Part shown: positions 1 through 10,155 of the stretch, one piece after another | Numbering within the stretch: the first letter of the stretch is position 1 | Layout: each line of letters starts with the position of its first letter | Assembly: GCF_000332055.1 (NCBI RefSeq) | Contig: NZ_ALVZ01000230.1 | Location: 1 to 64,000, forward strand | Direction of reading: 5' to 3' | DNA length: 64,000 bases | Origin: Xenococcus sp. PCC 7305 | GTDB lineage: Bacteria; Cyanobacteriota; Cyanobacteriia; Cyanobacteriales; Xenococcaceae | Made by a program: the position numbers and the translations under genes | The notes under the pieces: model-generated | Seen by the model: the letters and a program-made list of their open reading frames with translations, nothing else | Told to the model about the DNA's origin: nothing | Database searches by the model: none

Positions 1-7
1 AAGTTCT

Positions 8-118
8 GGCGTTGCTGATTTAAAACATGAAAGAATTTTGGACTAATCTTCTTTGCTTCTTTCTTTGCGTCTTTGCGCCTTTGCGCGAAACGAATTCATA
101 TCTGGATTCAGCAACGCC
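8..118. repeat. 111-bp MITE-like element, copy 1
   Basis: Flanked by perfect 11-bp terminal inverted repeats, GGCGTTGCTGA at 8-18 and TCAGCAACGCC at 108-118. The interior has the TTTGCGTCTTTGCGCC-type stretch common between cyanobacterial genes. The same 111 bp recurs in opposite orientation at 36486-36596, nearly identical. It has no room for a transposase, so it is a non-autonomous element. The bases seen on either side do not show a convincing target duplication, and the left flank is cut by the window edge. Confidence 0.85.
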
Positions 119-651
119 CTTAGTTTAAGGCGATCGCATTAAAATGGTAAGAGAAAGTTAAATTTGATACAAAATTCCCTTTTATTGTTATCCTGGTGTT
201 GGAGATTAATCATTAGCTATTGCTAATCCAACCTGTAAGACAAAAGACAAAGACAGATTGAGTGCAATGACTGCTAATAGGGAACTAATCGCTATAGTTG
301 TCTTGAACATTGGTGTTGGCTAGTATTTTCATCAAGTAGGGTAAATACCAGGGCCTTGAAGAATAAATACTAACCCCCCATCATTAAAATACTCACTACC
401 CATACCCGTCAAAAAAATCTTCTCTTCATTCTCCAACAGTTCTAGGGTTTGAGTACGTCCTAAGGAATTCAATGAAACTAATCGAGTGCAGGTTTTCCCT
501 CCAGCAAAAATCCGGATGGTATAACTTTCATAACGTCATCAAACAGCTAGATTTTACTCAAGTTCAATCGGAGAAATTTAGAGTTTGATTATCACAGTAT
601 TTTTTCAATTTCTGTCTCAGTCAACATCTATCATTTGCGGAATTCAATTAA
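119..651 (+). promoter_or_regulatory. Gene-free upstream region of nifB with candidate operator and -10
   Basis: No convincing gene is seen here. A TTGAGTAC box lies at 449-456 and an extended -10-like TGGTATAA at 517-524, 68 bp apart start to start. The same two elements occur 60 bp apart before the pnt operon and the NafY operon, so this is a candidate nif promoter, less exact in spacing. A reverse-oriented TACTCAA follows at 555-561. HIP1-like GCGATCGC occurs near 131. No perfect NtcA consensus (GTA-N8-TAC) was found by eye. Confidence 0.45.
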
Positions 652-2091
652 ATGTCACCATCTACCAGCACCGTCTTGGCACCAGAATCTAAGACCAAAG
701 CGAAAAAGTCTTCTAAAGGATGCGGTTGTAGTTCTACTTCTGCTAAGACCCAAACGATCGATCCTAAAATTCAAGAAAGAATTGAAAAACATCCTTGTTA
801 TAGTGAGGAAGCACATCATCATTATGCACGGATGCATGTAGCAGTAGCCCCAGCTTGTAATATTCAGTGTAATTTCTGCAATCGCAAGTATGACTGCGCT
901 AACGAAAGTCGTCCTGGAGTAGTTAGCGAACTACTAACTCCTGAAGAAGCAGCGCATAAAGTTTTAGTCATTGCAGGTAAAATTCCTCAAATGACGGTTC
1001 TCGGTATTGCTGGCCCTGGAGATCCTTTAGCAAATCCCAAACAAACCTTCCGTACCTTTGAATTAATTGCCGACAAAGCACCAGACATTAAGTTGTGCTT
1101 ATCGACTAATGGGTTAATGCTTCCGGATCACGTGCAAAAAATCAAAGATCTAAATGTAGATCACGTCACCATGACCATTAATATGGTTGACCCTGAAGTA
1201 GGCACTAAAATCTATCCTTGGGTACGTTATAATCGCAAACGTTGGAAAGGACTAGAAGCAGCTCAGATCCTCCACGAACGTCAAATGGAAGGTATCCAAG
1301 CACTACAAGAAGCTGATATCCTCTGTAAGGTCAACTCGGTAATGATTCCAGGGATTAATGACGAACATTTGGTAGAAGTGGATGAAGTGATTCGTTCTAA
1401 GGGTGCATTCTTACATAATATTATGCCCCTAATTTCTGCCCCCGAGCATGGTACTTACTTTGGTTTAACTGGACAAAGAGGCCCCACCCCGAAAGAGCTC
1501 AAAGCTTTGCAAGATAACTGTTCAGGCAATATGAAAATGATGCGTCACTGTCGTCAATGTCGCGCTGATGCAGTGGGTTTGTTGGGAGAGGATCGTTCTC
1601 AAGAATTTACCAAAGAGAAATTCCTAGAGATGACTCCCGAATATGATCTCGGAAAACGCCAAGAAGTTCATGCAGGTATCAAACAGATTAAAGATGCTAT
1701 GCAAGCGGCCAAAGCAGAGCGAGCAGCTAAAAAGCAAAAACAAGCTGGCAAGAAGATCTTAGTTGCCGTAGCAACCAAAGGTGGTGGTGTAGTTAATCAA
1801 CATTTTGGTCATGCCAAAGAGTTCCAAATCTTTGAAGTTGATGGGGTAGAAGCCAAATTTGTGGGACACCGCAAAGTAGATCATTACTGTCAGGGTGGTT
1901 ACGGTGAAGAAGCAACCTTAGACAATATTATTGGTGCTATCAAAGATTGCAAAGCTGTACTTGCTTCGAAGATTGGGGATTGTCCTCAAGGGATGCTGCG
2001 AGAAGCTGGCGTAGAACCAGTTCAAGGTTACGACACAATTGACAAGATTGCCTTGGATTACTACGAACAACAGTTTGCAGTTAGCGTTTAA
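652..2091 (+). CDS. nifB: Nitrogenase cofactor biosynthesis protein NifB
   Basis: Radical SAM enzyme that builds the NifB-co precursor (8Fe-9S-C) of FeMo-co from [4Fe-4S] clusters and SAM. The 479-aa product has a low-complexity Lys/Cys-rich N-terminus and the radical-SAM cluster motif CNIQCNFC (Cys69, Cys73, Cys76). A C-terminal NifX/NafY-like cofactor-binding domain follows from about residue 365 ([11 protein letters not shown], then HFGHAKEF), joined by a Lys/Ala-rich linker. This two-domain form is the usual cyanobacterial and proteobacterial type. It is the first gene of the main nif cluster, followed by a small ORF and fdxN. No strong Shine-Dalgarno precedes the ATG, but the N-terminal CGC motif region suits this start. 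Confidence 0.97.
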   Translation: MSPSTSTVLAPESKTKAKKSSKGCGCSSTSAKTQTIDPKIQERIEKHPCYSEEAHHHYARMHVAVAPACNIQCNFCNRKYDCANESRPGVVSELLTPEEAAHKVLVIAGKIPQMTVLGIAGPGDPLANPKQTFRTFELIADKAPDIKLCLSTNGLMLPDHVQKIKDLNVDHVTMTINMVDPEVGTKIYPWVRYNRKRWKGLEAAQILHERQMEGIQALQEADILCKVNSVMIPGINDEHLVEVDEVIRSKGAFLHNIMPLISAPEHGTYFGLTGQRGPTPKELKALQDNCSGNMKMMRHCRQCRADAVGLLGEDRSQEFTKEKFLEMTPEYDLGKRQEVHAGIKQIKDAMQAAKAERAAKKQKQAGKKILVAVATKGGGVVNQHFGHAKEFQIFEVDGVEAKFVGHRKVDHYCQGGYGEEATLDNIIGAIKDCKAVLASKIGDCPQGMLREAGVEPVQGYDTIDKIALDYYEQQFAVSV

Positions 2092-2105
2092 CTGATCAAG
2101 ATATT

Positions 2106-2145
2106 AGCTATTAGTTGTTGGTCACTAGATACAAAACTAATAGCT
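2106..2145 (+). other. Stem-loop between nifB and the 69-aa ORF
   Basis: AGCTATTAG at 2106-2114 and CTAATAGCT at 2137-2145 form a perfect 9-bp stem with a 22-nt loop. There is no T-run, so it is more likely an mRNA-processing or attenuation hairpin than an intrinsic terminator. Confidence 0.4.
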
Positions 2146-2178
2146 GGCAACCAAGGACAAACAACAAGGGATAAAATT

Positions 2179-2388
2179 ATGATTAATACTTTCGAGACAA
2201 GATCACAAGGCGATCGCTATAATTTTAAAGATTACCAAGAAGTCATAAAGCAAGAATATAGCACTATTTCCCCCACTCACAGTCTTTGTACTAATTGTTC
2301 CGACTATTACCCGGAACCTCCCTGTCAAAATGATTTAAATTCCCATAGTGGTTGTTTTCCCAGCCTCATTAGCCCAGACCTAAATTAA
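2179..2388 (+). CDS. Small Cys-containing protein of unknown function
   Basis: A 69-aa ORF lies between nifB and fdxN, 14 bp before the fdxN start and in the same direction, preceded by AAGGGAT as a plausible ribosome-binding site. The N-half is charged. The C-half holds four cysteines in a CTNC motif and two further Cys (near PPCQ and SGCF) with several prolines, suggesting a metal- or cluster-binding peptide, which is inference. I do not recognise a family. Its place in the nifB-fdxN interval makes an accessory role in cluster delivery possible. Composition resembles the neighbours, so it is probably a real gene, not a chance ORF. Confidence 0.55.
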   Translation: MINTFETRSQGDRYNFKDYQEVIKQEYSTISPTHSLCTNCSDYYPEPPCQNDLNSHSGCFPSLISPDLN

Positions 2389-2402
2389 GCAGGAACAAGA
2401 CC

Positions 2403-2765
2403 ATGAATTATAATATTTCTTCTCAATGTATCGCTTGTGAGAATTGTGTGCCTTCTTGTCCTACCGGGGCAATTACCAAGAACGATTACGGCAAATTCTC
2501 CATTGATTCTAATCTCTGCAACGGTTGTGTCGGCTCTTATGCAGTCGCTCAATGCGTAGCCAGCTGTCCTACCGCTAATGGTTGCACCCCTAGCATTTCT
2601 AGTTTGATTCAATCGGCTCAAACAGCTAAAGCCAACTATTGGGATAACTGGTATTCAACTCATAATAAACTAAAATCTCGACTTAAAGCCAAAAGAGAAA
2701 CTCAATATTGGCAGCATTGGTTTAATACTTATTCTCAAAAGTTAGATCTTTTGCTAAATACCTAA
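2403..2765 (+). CDS. fdxN: Ferredoxin FdxN, 2[4Fe-4S] type
   Basis: A 120-aa bacterial-type ferredoxin. The first cluster motif is CIACENCVPSCP near residues 8-19. The second, CNGC followed by CVASCP, lies near residues 39-59, with the enlarged spacing seen in nif-linked FdxN proteins. The tail is basic and aromatic. In cyanobacteria fdxN sits between nifB and nifS, as here, and is thought to supply electrons to NifB-dependent cofactor synthesis. In Anabaena fdxN is split by an excisable element; here the reading frame is uninterrupted. Confidence 0.93.
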   Translation: MNYNISSQCIACENCVPSCPTGAITKNDYGKFSIDSNLCNGCVGSYAVAQCVASCPTANGCTPSISSLIQSAQTAKANYWDNWYSTHNKLKSRLKAKRETQYWQHWFNTYSQKLDLLLNT

Positions 2766-2816
2766 AAACCCCGAATTGATCATAAAAGTTACGGAATATT
2801 TAATGAGAAAAGAGCA

Positions 2817-4019
2817 ATGAACGACTGCATTTATCTCGATAACAACGCCACAACCAAAATAGATGATGATGTTTTAGCAGCAATGCTACCCTATCTCAGT
2901 ATCTATTACGGCAATCCTTCTAGCATGCATACTTTTGGCGGACAAGTTGGTCGCGCTGTTCGCCAAGCTAGATCCCAAGTTGCTTCTCTTTTAGGAGCAG
3001 AAGATTCAGAAATTATCTTTACCAGTTGCGGAACCGAAGGAGATAATGCAGCTATTCTTGCTGCGCTGAAGGCTCAACCCAAGAGAAAACATATTATCAC
3101 TACAGAAGTTGAGCACCCAGCTATTTTGAATCTGTGCCGTAAACTAGAACGAGATGGTTACACGGTCACTTATCTCTCGGTTAATGAGCAAGGACAACTA
3201 GATTTAGATGAGTTGGAAGCTTCGCTAACCGGCAATACCGCAGTAGTTTCGGTAATGTATGCCAACAACGAAACAGGTGTGATTTTCCCTATCGAGCAGA
3301 TTGGGCAAATAGTCAAGGAATATGGGGCTCTGTTTCATGTTGACGCGGTACAAGCTGTGGGTAAAATTCCCCTGGATATGAAAACTAGCACTATCGATAT
3401 GCTGACTCTTTCTGGACATAAGATTCATGCTCCTAAAGGAATTGGTGCTTTATATGTGCGTAAAGGTGTCAGATTCCGTCCCCTACTCGTTGGTGGCCAT
3501 CAAGAAAGAGGACGCCGAGGTGGCACAGAAAATGTTGCAGGGATAGTTGCGTTGGGGGAAGCCGCCAAGCTAGCAGAGCAGCATTTGGCAGGAGTAGCCT
3601 GGGAACAACAGTTACGAGACAAATTGGAGCGAGGTATTCTCAGCAGCATTCCCAATACTGTCATTAATGGCGACCCAGTTAATCGTCTGCCTAATACGAC
3701 TAATATTGGCTTCAAATATATCGAGGGTGAGGCAATCTTACTTTCTCTTGACCAATATGATATCTGCGCTTCTTCCGGTTCTGCTTGTACCTCTGGTTCT
3801 CTAGAACCTTCTCATGTCCTAAGAGCTTTAGGACTGCCCTATAGCGTACTGCACGGTTCAATTCGCTTTAGTCTATCTCGCTATACTACCGAAGCAGAGA
3901 TAGATCGCGTTTTAGAAGTTTTACCTAGTATAATCAATCGTCTCCGCGAACTTTCTCCCTTCAACAGTGATGATGCAGATTGGCTCAAGGAACAGGAAGA
4001 AGCCGTGCTCGCTAGATAA
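2817..4019 (+). CDS. nifS: Cysteine desulfurase NifS
   Basis: PLP-dependent enzyme that takes sulfur from L-cysteine as a persulfide for Fe-S cluster assembly on NifU. The 400-aa length is normal. PLP Schiff-base lysine is in SGHKIHAPKG (Lys202), the ring-stacking histidine is in TTEVEHPAI (His100), and the catalytic persulfide cysteine is in SGSACTSGS (Cys324). These mark a group I (NifS/IscS) desulfurase. It follows fdxN by 51 bp and precedes nifU, its scaffold partner. The stop codon directly abuts a dispersed repeat at 4020. Confidence 0.97.
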   Translation: MNDCIYLDNNATTKIDDDVLAAMLPYLSIYYGNPSSMHTFGGQVGRAVRQARSQVASLLGAEDSEIIFTSCGTEGDNAAILAALKAQPKRKHIITTEVEHPAILNLCRKLERDGYTVTYLSVNEQGQLDLDELEASLTGNTAVVSVMYANNETGVIFPIEQIGQIVKEYGALFHVDAVQAVGKIPLDMKTSTIDMLTLSGHKIHAPKGIGALYVRKGVRFRPLLVGGHQERGRRGGTENVAGIVALGEAAKLAEQHLAGVAWEQQLRDKLERGILSSIPNTVINGDPVNRLPNTTNIGFKYIEGEAILLSLDQYDICASSGSACTSGSLEPSHVLRALGLPYSVLHGSIRFSLSRYTTEAEIDRVLEVLPSIINRLRELSPFNSDDADWLKEQEEAVLAR

Positions 4020-4086
4020 GCGGTGAGACCCCGCGCCGCCGAAAGGCGCAAGGGAATGTCTACCAAGAGACGCTCACCAAGAGAGA
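4020..4086. repeat. Dispersed GC-rich repeat, copy A
   Basis: Starts GCGGTGAGACCCCGCGCC and ends CGCTCACCAAGAGAGA. A close copy lies inverted at 36919-36971. Copy A carries an extra TGTCTACCAAGAGA-like insert that looks like a partial internal duplication. It begins at the base after the nifS stop codon and fills most of the nifS-nifU gap. The GGTGAG and CTCACC ends could pair. Confidence 0.7.
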
Positions 4087-4133
4087 AAAACTGATAACTG
4101 TTCACTGTTAACTGATTAAGGTGGTAACTACAA

Positions 4134-5030
4134 ATGTGGGACTATACAGATAAGGTAATGGAACATTTCCATAATCCTCGCAATCAAGGCAAGATTACGG
4201 AAAAGCAGGAAGGAGAAGAAATTGTCACAGGAGAAGTCGGCAGTATCGCCTGTGGGGATGCCCTTAAACTTCACCTCAAAATAGACGAAGACACTCAAAC
4301 CATTAAGGATGCTACTTTTCAAACCTTTGGTTGTGCCAGCGCGATCGCCTCTTCTTCGGCCCTCACTGAATTACTTAAAGGGAGAAATGTCGAAGATGCG
4401 CTAAAGTTGACCAACAAGGAAATTGCCGAGTCTCTCGGCGGCCTACCCGAAGAGAAAATGCATTGTTCAGTCATGGGACAAGAAGCTTTAGAAGCTGCTA
4501 TTTATAGCTACAAAGGTATTCCCCTCGACACTCACGAAGAAGATGAAGGAAATCTTATATGTCGTTGTTTTGGCGTCTCTGATACAAAAATCCGCAGGAT
4601 TATTCGCGAGAATAACCTTAATACCGCAGAACAAGTAACTAACTATGTCAAGGCTGGTGGCGGATGCAGCTCTTGTTTACCCGATATCGACGATCTTATC
4701 TATGAAGTCACCCTAGAAAAAGAGAAAAGTGTCGAGGTAGCAGCAGCAATTGCCACGGCTAGTCAACCTGCCCCTAGCCCAACAGCCAAATCCCTAACTA
4801 ATCTGCAAAAAATTACCTTAATCCAAAGGGTAATCGACGAAGAAATCAGACCAATCCTAGCCGAAGACGGCGGAGACATGGAACTATTTGACGTAGAAGG
4901 AGATATTGTTAAAGTCGTTCTCAAAGGCGCTTGTAGCGGTTGTGCCTCTTCTACCGAAACTTTGAAGCTCGCGATCGAAGCCACGCTCAAAGACAGAGTC
5001 TTACCTAGTTTAATTGTTGAATCAGTCTAG
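4134..5030 (+). CDS. nifU: Fe-S cluster scaffold protein NifU
   Basis: Modular scaffold for assembling [2Fe-2S] and [4Fe-4S] clusters for nitrogenase. All three modules are present in 298 aa. The IscU-like N-terminal domain has Cys40, Cys67 and Cys111. The central permanent [2Fe-2S] domain has Cys143, Cys145, Cys178 and Cys181 (CRC ... GGGCSSC). The C-terminal Nfu domain has the CSGC motif at Cys267 and Cys270. An Ala/Pro-rich linker near 200-220 separates the last two. It works with NifS, encoded 115 bp upstream. Confidence 0.97.
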   Translation: MWDYTDKVMEHFHNPRNQGKITEKQEGEEIVTGEVGSIACGDALKLHLKIDEDTQTIKDATFQTFGCASAIASSSALTELLKGRNVEDALKLTNKEIAESLGGLPEEKMHCSVMGQEALEAAIYSYKGIPLDTHEEDEGNLICRCFGVSDTKIRRIIRENNLNTAEQVTNYVKAGGGCSSCLPDIDDLIYEVTLEKEKSVEVAAAIATASQPAPSPTAKSLTNLQKITLIQRVIDEEIRPILAEDGGDMELFDVEGDIVKVVLKGACSGCASSTETLKLAIEATLKDRVLPSLIVESV

Positions 5031-6208
<1,178 letters not shown>

Positions 6209-6219
6209 TTTCAGGAGAT

Positions 6220-6249
6220 AGTGACCAGTTACGACAAAAGCTGGTCACT
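6220..6249 (+). other. Stem-loop after nifH
   Basis: AGTGACCAG at 6220-6228 pairs perfectly with CTGGTCACT at 6241-6249 (9 bp, 12-nt loop). Direct repeats of the CTGATAACTG type follow to about 6280. No T-run is present. The position between nifH and nifD suggests transcript processing or partial termination that favours nifH, which is inference. Confidence 0.55.
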
Positions 6250-6293
6250 GATAACTGGTCACTGATAACTGATAACTGAAAAAGGGGAATATC

Positions 6294-7739
6294 ATGACAA
6301 CTGTAGAACAGAACAAAGAACTGATCAAAGAGGTACTAGAAGCCTATCCAGAGAAGGCTGCTAAAAAGCGCTCCAAACACCTCGATGTATATGAAGAAGG
6401 GAATTCTGATTGCGGAGTAAAATCTAACAAAAAATCCGTTCCTGGAGTAATGACCACTCGTGGTTGTGCCTATGCAGGAGCCAAAGGGGTAGTCTGGGGT
6501 CCTGTTAAGGATATGATTCATATCTCTCACGGTCCTGTAGGTTGCGGTTATTATTCCTGGTCGGGTCGTCGTAATTACTACATTGGGACAACTGGAGTAG
6601 ATACCTTTGGTACTATGCAGTTCACTTCCGATTTCCAAGAAAGAGATATCGTATTTGGTGGTGATAAAAAATTAGCCAAACTAATTGATGAATTAGAAGT
6701 TCTGTTCCCTCTAAGCAATGGAACGACTATTGAATCTGAATGCCCCATCGGTTTAATTGGGGATGATATTGAAGCGGTTGCCAGAAAAAAAGCTAAAGAA
6801 ACTAACAAACCAGTAGTTCCCGTGCGCTGCGAAGGTTTTAGAGGAGTTTCCCAATCTTTGGGGCACCATATTGCTAACGATACAGTTCGTGACTGGGTAT
6901 TACCCAAAGCTGATGAATATCGTAAACTTCCTGAAGGATTTGAATCTAGTCCTTATGATGTAAATATCATCGGTGACTATAATATTGGTGGTGATGCTTG
7001 GCCTAGTCGTATGTTACTTGAAGCGATCGGCTTAAGAGTAATCAGTCAATTCTCTGGGGATGGTACATTTAACGAAACGGTAATGACGCCCCTAGCCAAG
7101 CTAAATCTAATCCACTGTTATCGGTCGATGAACTATATCTGCCGTCACATGGAAGAAAAATATGGCATTCGCTGGTTAGAATATAACTTCTTTGGCCCCA
7201 CTCAAATTGCCAAATCTCTTCGTAAGATTGCGGCTCAGTTTGACGAAACTATTCAAGAAAATGCCGAACGCGTAATTGCTCAATATCAAGCTGATATGGA
7301 TGCAGTTATCGAGCAATATCGTCCCCGCTTAGCAGGCAAAACTGTCATGATGATGGTTGGTGGACTACGTCCGCGCCACGTAATTCCAGCATTCGAAGAC
7401 TTAGGTATGAAAGTAATCGGTACTGGTTATGAATTTGGTCACGGTGATGACTATAAACGTACCGCAGATTACGTCAAAGATGGCACAGTTATTTACGATG
7501 ATGTGAGCGGTCATGAATTTGAAGAATTTGCCAAACAGCTCAATCCTGACTTAATTGCTGCGGGGATTAAAGAAAAATACGTCTTCCAGAAAATGGCTCT
7601 ACCCTTCCGTCAGATGCACTCCTGGGATTACTCAGGTCCTTATCACGGCTATCATGGCTTTGCTGTTTTCGCTCGCGATATGGATTTAGCAATCAACAAC
7701 CCAACTTGGGGTTTAATTGAAAATCCTTGGGATAAATAA
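6294..7739 (+). CDS. nifD: Nitrogenase molybdenum-iron protein alpha chain
   Basis: Alpha subunit of the MoFe protein, carrying FeMo-co and half of the P-cluster. In the 481-aa product the P-cluster ligands are Cys58, Cys84 and Cys150, with the same spacing as Azotobacter Cys62, Cys88 and Cys154. FeMo-co ligands are recognisable in IHCYRSMNY (Cys) and [14 protein letters not shown] (His). All ligands point to a Mo-dependent enzyme. The gene is contiguous: no nifD excision element like that of heterocyst formers interrupts it. Confidence 0.99.
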   Translation: MTTVEQNKELIKEVLEAYPEKAAKKRSKHLDVYEEGNSDCGVKSNKKSVPGVMTTRGCAYAGAKGVVWGPVKDMIHISHGPVGCGYYSWSGRRNYYIGTTGVDTFGTMQFTSDFQERDIVFGGDKKLAKLIDELEVLFPLSNGTTIESECPIGLIGDDIEAVARKKAKETNKPVVPVRCEGFRGVSQSLGHHIANDTVRDWVLPKADEYRKLPEGFESSPYDVNIIGDYNIGGDAWPSRMLLEAIGLRVISQFSGDGTFNETVMTPLAKLNLIHCYRSMNYICRHMEEKYGIRWLEYNFFGPTQIAKSLRKIAAQFDETIQENAERVIAQYQADMDAVIEQYRPRLAGKTVMMMVGGLRPRHVIPAFEDLGMKVIGTGYEFGHGDDYKRTADYVKDGTVIYDDVSGHEFEEFAKQLNPDLIAAGIKEKYVFQKMALPFRQMHSWDYSGPYHGYHGFAVFARDMDLAINNPTWGLIENPWDK

Positions 7740-7750
7740 AATAGTCATTG

Positions 7751-7820
7751 GTCATTAGTCAACGGTCACATTGATTATCACTCTTTATCGATAAACAACA
7801 AAAGACATCAGACTAATGAC
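7751..7820 (+). other. Inverted repeat between nifD and nifK
   Basis: GTCATTAGTC at 7751-7760 and GACTAATGAC at 7811-7820 form a perfect 10-bp stem with a 50-nt loop. This GTCATTAGTC-type sequence is common between cyanobacterial genes. A good ribosome-binding site (AAAGGTAAAG) follows just before nifK. Confidence 0.4.
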
Positions 7821-7858
7821 AAACCAGAGAAGACAAATAATATAAAAGGTAAAGTGTC

Positions 7859-9448
7859 ATGACTCAGAACAATCAACAAAATCCTACCCTTCCTGAAAAT
7901 TTAACACCCCCTGTAATTTCAGAGCCTGGTAAAATTCAAGACCATTTCGATTTATTTCAAACTGACCCCTACCAAGAAACTTTTGAATTTAAGCGTCAGT
8001 TTGAAGGAGCCCACAGCAAAGAAGAAGTAGCAAGAATTGCTGAATGGACAAAAACTTGGGATTATCGCGAGAAAAACTTTGCTCGTGAAGCCTTAACGGT
8101 TAATCCAGCTAAAGCCTGTCAACCCTTGGGTTCTCTCTTTGTTGCCGCTGGTTTTGAAGGAACCTTACCCTATTCTCACGGTTCTCAAGGTTGTGTCGCT
8201 TACTTCCGTACTCACCTCACTCGGAACTTTAAAGAACCTTTCCAAGCGGTTTCTTCTTCGATGACTGAGGATGCAGCAGTATTTGGCGGACTCAATAATA
8301 TGGTAGATGGGTTAGCAAACTCCTATCAACTATATAAACCCAAAATGATTGCCCTCTGTACTACCTGTATGGCTGAGGTAATCGGAGATGACTTGGGTGC
8401 ATTTATCCAAACTTCGAAAAACAAAGGTTCGATTCCCGAAGATTTCCCCGTCCCCTATGCCCATACTCCTAGCTTTGTCGGTTCTCACATCACTGGCTAT
8501 GACAATATGCTCAAGGGTATTCTAGAATGCTTAACAGCTGATAAGAAAACCGAAACTACCAATGGCAAGTATAACTTTAACTTAGGCTTTGATGCTTATA
8601 TTGGTAATATTCGCGAACTAAAACGCATTCTCCAATTATTCGACATTGATTACACTGTGCTTTCTGATAATGCCGATGCTTTTGATTCTCCCAACACTGG
8701 TGAATTCAAAATGTACAATGGGCTGACTACATTAGAAGACGCTGCTGATTCGATTAATGCCGAAGGCACTTTCTTCTTCCAGAAATACACTACTCCTAAA
8801 ACTCAGGACTGGATCGAAAAAGAATGGGGACAATCAACCTATAATTTCCGTCCCTTTGGTATCAAAGGTACTGATGAGTTTTTGAGCAAGTTATCAGAAA
8901 TCACTGGTAAGCCGGTTCCCGAAGAATTAGTGGCAGAAAGAGGTCGTGCTGTGGATGCTATGACTGATTCTCAAGCTTGGATCCATGGTAAACGTATTGC
9001 TCTTTACGGTGATCCCGACCATGTATTTGGTCTCGTTAATTTCTTGCTCGAATTAGGTGCAGAGCCAGTTCACATCGTCGTTACTAACAGTAACGCTGAT
9101 TTTGAAGCAGAGCTACAAGCTGTATTGGATGCTAGTCCCTATGGTAAAAATTCCACTATCTGGGGCAAAAAAGACCTTTGGCATTTACGGAGTTTAATGT
9201 TTACTGAACCTGTAGACCTCTTGATTGGTAACTCCTACGGTAAATATCTCTGGCGTGATACTCATACCCCAATAGTTCGCATTGGCTATCCTATCTTTGA
9301 TCGCCATCACATGCATCGCTATGAAACATTGGGTTATAAAGGTGCGCTTAACCTTCATAACTGGATTATCAACACTATCCTTGACGAACTCGATCGCCAG
9401 ACTATCATTCCCGCGAAAACTGATATTTCTTTCGACTTGATTCGTTAA
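7859..9448 (+). CDS. nifK: Nitrogenase molybdenum-iron protein beta chain
   Basis: Beta subunit of the MoFe protein. The 529-aa product carries the P-cluster ligands Cys87, Cys112 and Cys170 (KACQPLG, GCVAYF, CTTCMAEV). Their spacing of 25 and 58 residues equals that of Azotobacter NifK. The extra N-terminal length is an Asn/Pro/Gln-rich tail of about 25 residues that looks flexible. The C-terminal half has the normal GKDLWHLRSL and GYPIFDRHHMHR blocks. It is the third gene of nifHDK, followed by a hairpin and nifZ. Confidence 0.99.
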   Translation: MTQNNQQNPTLPENLTPPVISEPGKIQDHFDLFQTDPYQETFEFKRQFEGAHSKEEVARIAEWTKTWDYREKNFAREALTVNPAKACQPLGSLFVAAGFEGTLPYSHGSQGCVAYFRTHLTRNFKEPFQAVSSSMTEDAAVFGGLNNMVDGLANSYQLYKPKMIALCTTCMAEVIGDDLGAFIQTSKNKGSIPEDFPVPYAHTPSFVGSHITGYDNMLKGILECLTADKKTETTNGKYNFNLGFDAYIGNIRELKRILQLFDIDYTVLSDNADAFDSPNTGEFKMYNGLTTLEDAADSINAEGTFFFQKYTTPKTQDWIEKEWGQSTYNFRPFGIKGTDEFLSKLSEITGKPVPEELVAERGRAVDAMTDSQAWIHGKRIALYGDPDHVFGLVNFLLELGAEPVHIVVTNSNADFEAELQAVLDASPYGKNSTIWGKKDLWHLRSLMFTEPVDLLIGNSYGKYLWRDTHTPIVRIGYPIFDRHHMHRYETLGYKGALNLHNWIINTILDELDRQTIIPAKTDISFDLIR

Positions 9449-9470
9449 TTGATGACTTATCCCTTGTCAG

Positions 9471-9502
9471 GGCGATTCGTCCTCAAAAAACCGCGAATCG
9501 CC
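9471..9502 (+). terminator. Hairpin after nifK
   Basis: GGCGATTCG at 9471-9479 pairs perfectly with CGAATCGCC at 9494-9502 (9 bp, 14-nt loop). There is no T-run downstream, so it may only attenuate read-through from nifHDK into nifZ or mark an mRNA 3' end. Confidence 0.5.
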
Positions 9503-9534
9503 TCTACCTGCCTAATTAACTAACAAGAAAAGCT

Positions 9535-9798
9535 ATGAAACTAGGAGATGTAGAACTCGATCAAGAACCAACTTTCGAGCTCGATCGCAAAGTTAGAGTT
9601 CGCAAAAAAATCCGCAATGACGGCACTTTCCCTGGCAAGCAAATTGGGGAAACCCTAGCAAACAAAGGCGATGAAGGATATATCATTTCCATTGGAACCT
9701 ATCTACAAACTGCATATATCTATTCGGTTCATTTTTTAGAAACTGGTAATGTCGTAGGTTGTCTGGGAAAAGAACTCGAACTAGTTGCAGAAAACTAA
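9535..9798 (+). CDS. nifZ: Nitrogen fixation protein NifZ
   Basis: Small accessory protein needed in Azotobacter for forming the second P-cluster of the MoFe protein. The 87-aa product has the conserved core RKKIRNDGTFPGKQIG, then GDEGYIISIGTYLQ and IYSVHFLETG, the SH3-like NifZ signature. It lies immediately after nifK, which suits a role in MoFe maturation. Its last codons are followed 7 bp later by the ATG of the next gene. In many cyanobacteria nifZ lies beside nifV and nifT; neither is in this window. Confidence 0.9.
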   Translation: MKLGDVELDQEPTFELDRKVRVRKKIRNDGTFPGKQIGETLANKGDEGYIISIGTYLQTAYIYSVHFLETGNVVGCLGKELELVAEN

Positions 9799-9805
9799 GA
9801 AAATT

Positions 9806-10120
9806 ATGGCTACCCAAACTCACAACCACAGACCTTCCCTGTTTCCCCCCAAAAAATTCTCTTTCGATCTTTTCTATCCCCTACGTCGCTGGGTAGATAG
9901 CATCGAAGTTAAGAACGAAAGATTCGCTCATTTTCTTTGTAATCTCATTCCCTGTAGTTGCCCCTTTGAACGAGATCTGACCATCTTCGGGCGGACTTTC
10001 CATATTCCTGCTTTATGTAAACTAAATCCTTTATATAACGAAACTGTCGGTTTACGTCTTCGCGCTCTTATCTATTTAGAAGGGGACTGTGAAAAGGATA
10101 TTACTAAATATATTTGTTAA
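9806..10120 (+). CDS. Mo-dependent nitrogenase C-terminal-type protein
   Basis: A 104-aa protein resembling the Mo-nitro_C family (PF06967). This small cyanobacterial domain, of unknown function, was named from its association with nitrogenase. Recognisable stretches are NLIPCSCPFERD, FHIPALCKLNPLYNE and VGLRLRALIYL, ending in a Cys. Five cysteines are present. I chose ATG 9806 (MATQTHNHRP) over an in-frame TTG at 9785 that would overlap nifZ. Its position between nifZ and nifE suggests a nitrogenase-linked role, but none is established. Paralogues in cyanobacteria also occur away from nif genes. Confidence 0.75.
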   Translation: MATQTHNHRPSLFPPKKFSFDLFYPLRRWVDSIEVKNERFAHFLCNLIPCSCPFERDLTIFGRTFHIPALCKLNPLYNETVGLRLRALIYLEGDCEKDITKYIC

Positions 10121-10155
10121 AAGACGAAAGACGAAGAACGAAGGATGAACTACCC

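Noticed and set aside
329-345. NtcA site before nifB
   Set aside because: The nearest candidate has GTA-N7-TAC, one base short of the GTA-N8-TAC consensus, and no well-placed -10 follows it.
3225-3428. Minus-strand ORF inside nifS, as an example of antisense ORFs inside conserved genes
   Set aside because: Shadow frame of a highly conserved gene with no ribosome-binding site or homology.
9785-9805. Upstream TTG start for the Mo-nitro_C gene overlapping nifZ
   Set aside because: ATG 9806 begins a normal N-terminus right after nifZ; the extension is Lys-rich and unsupported.
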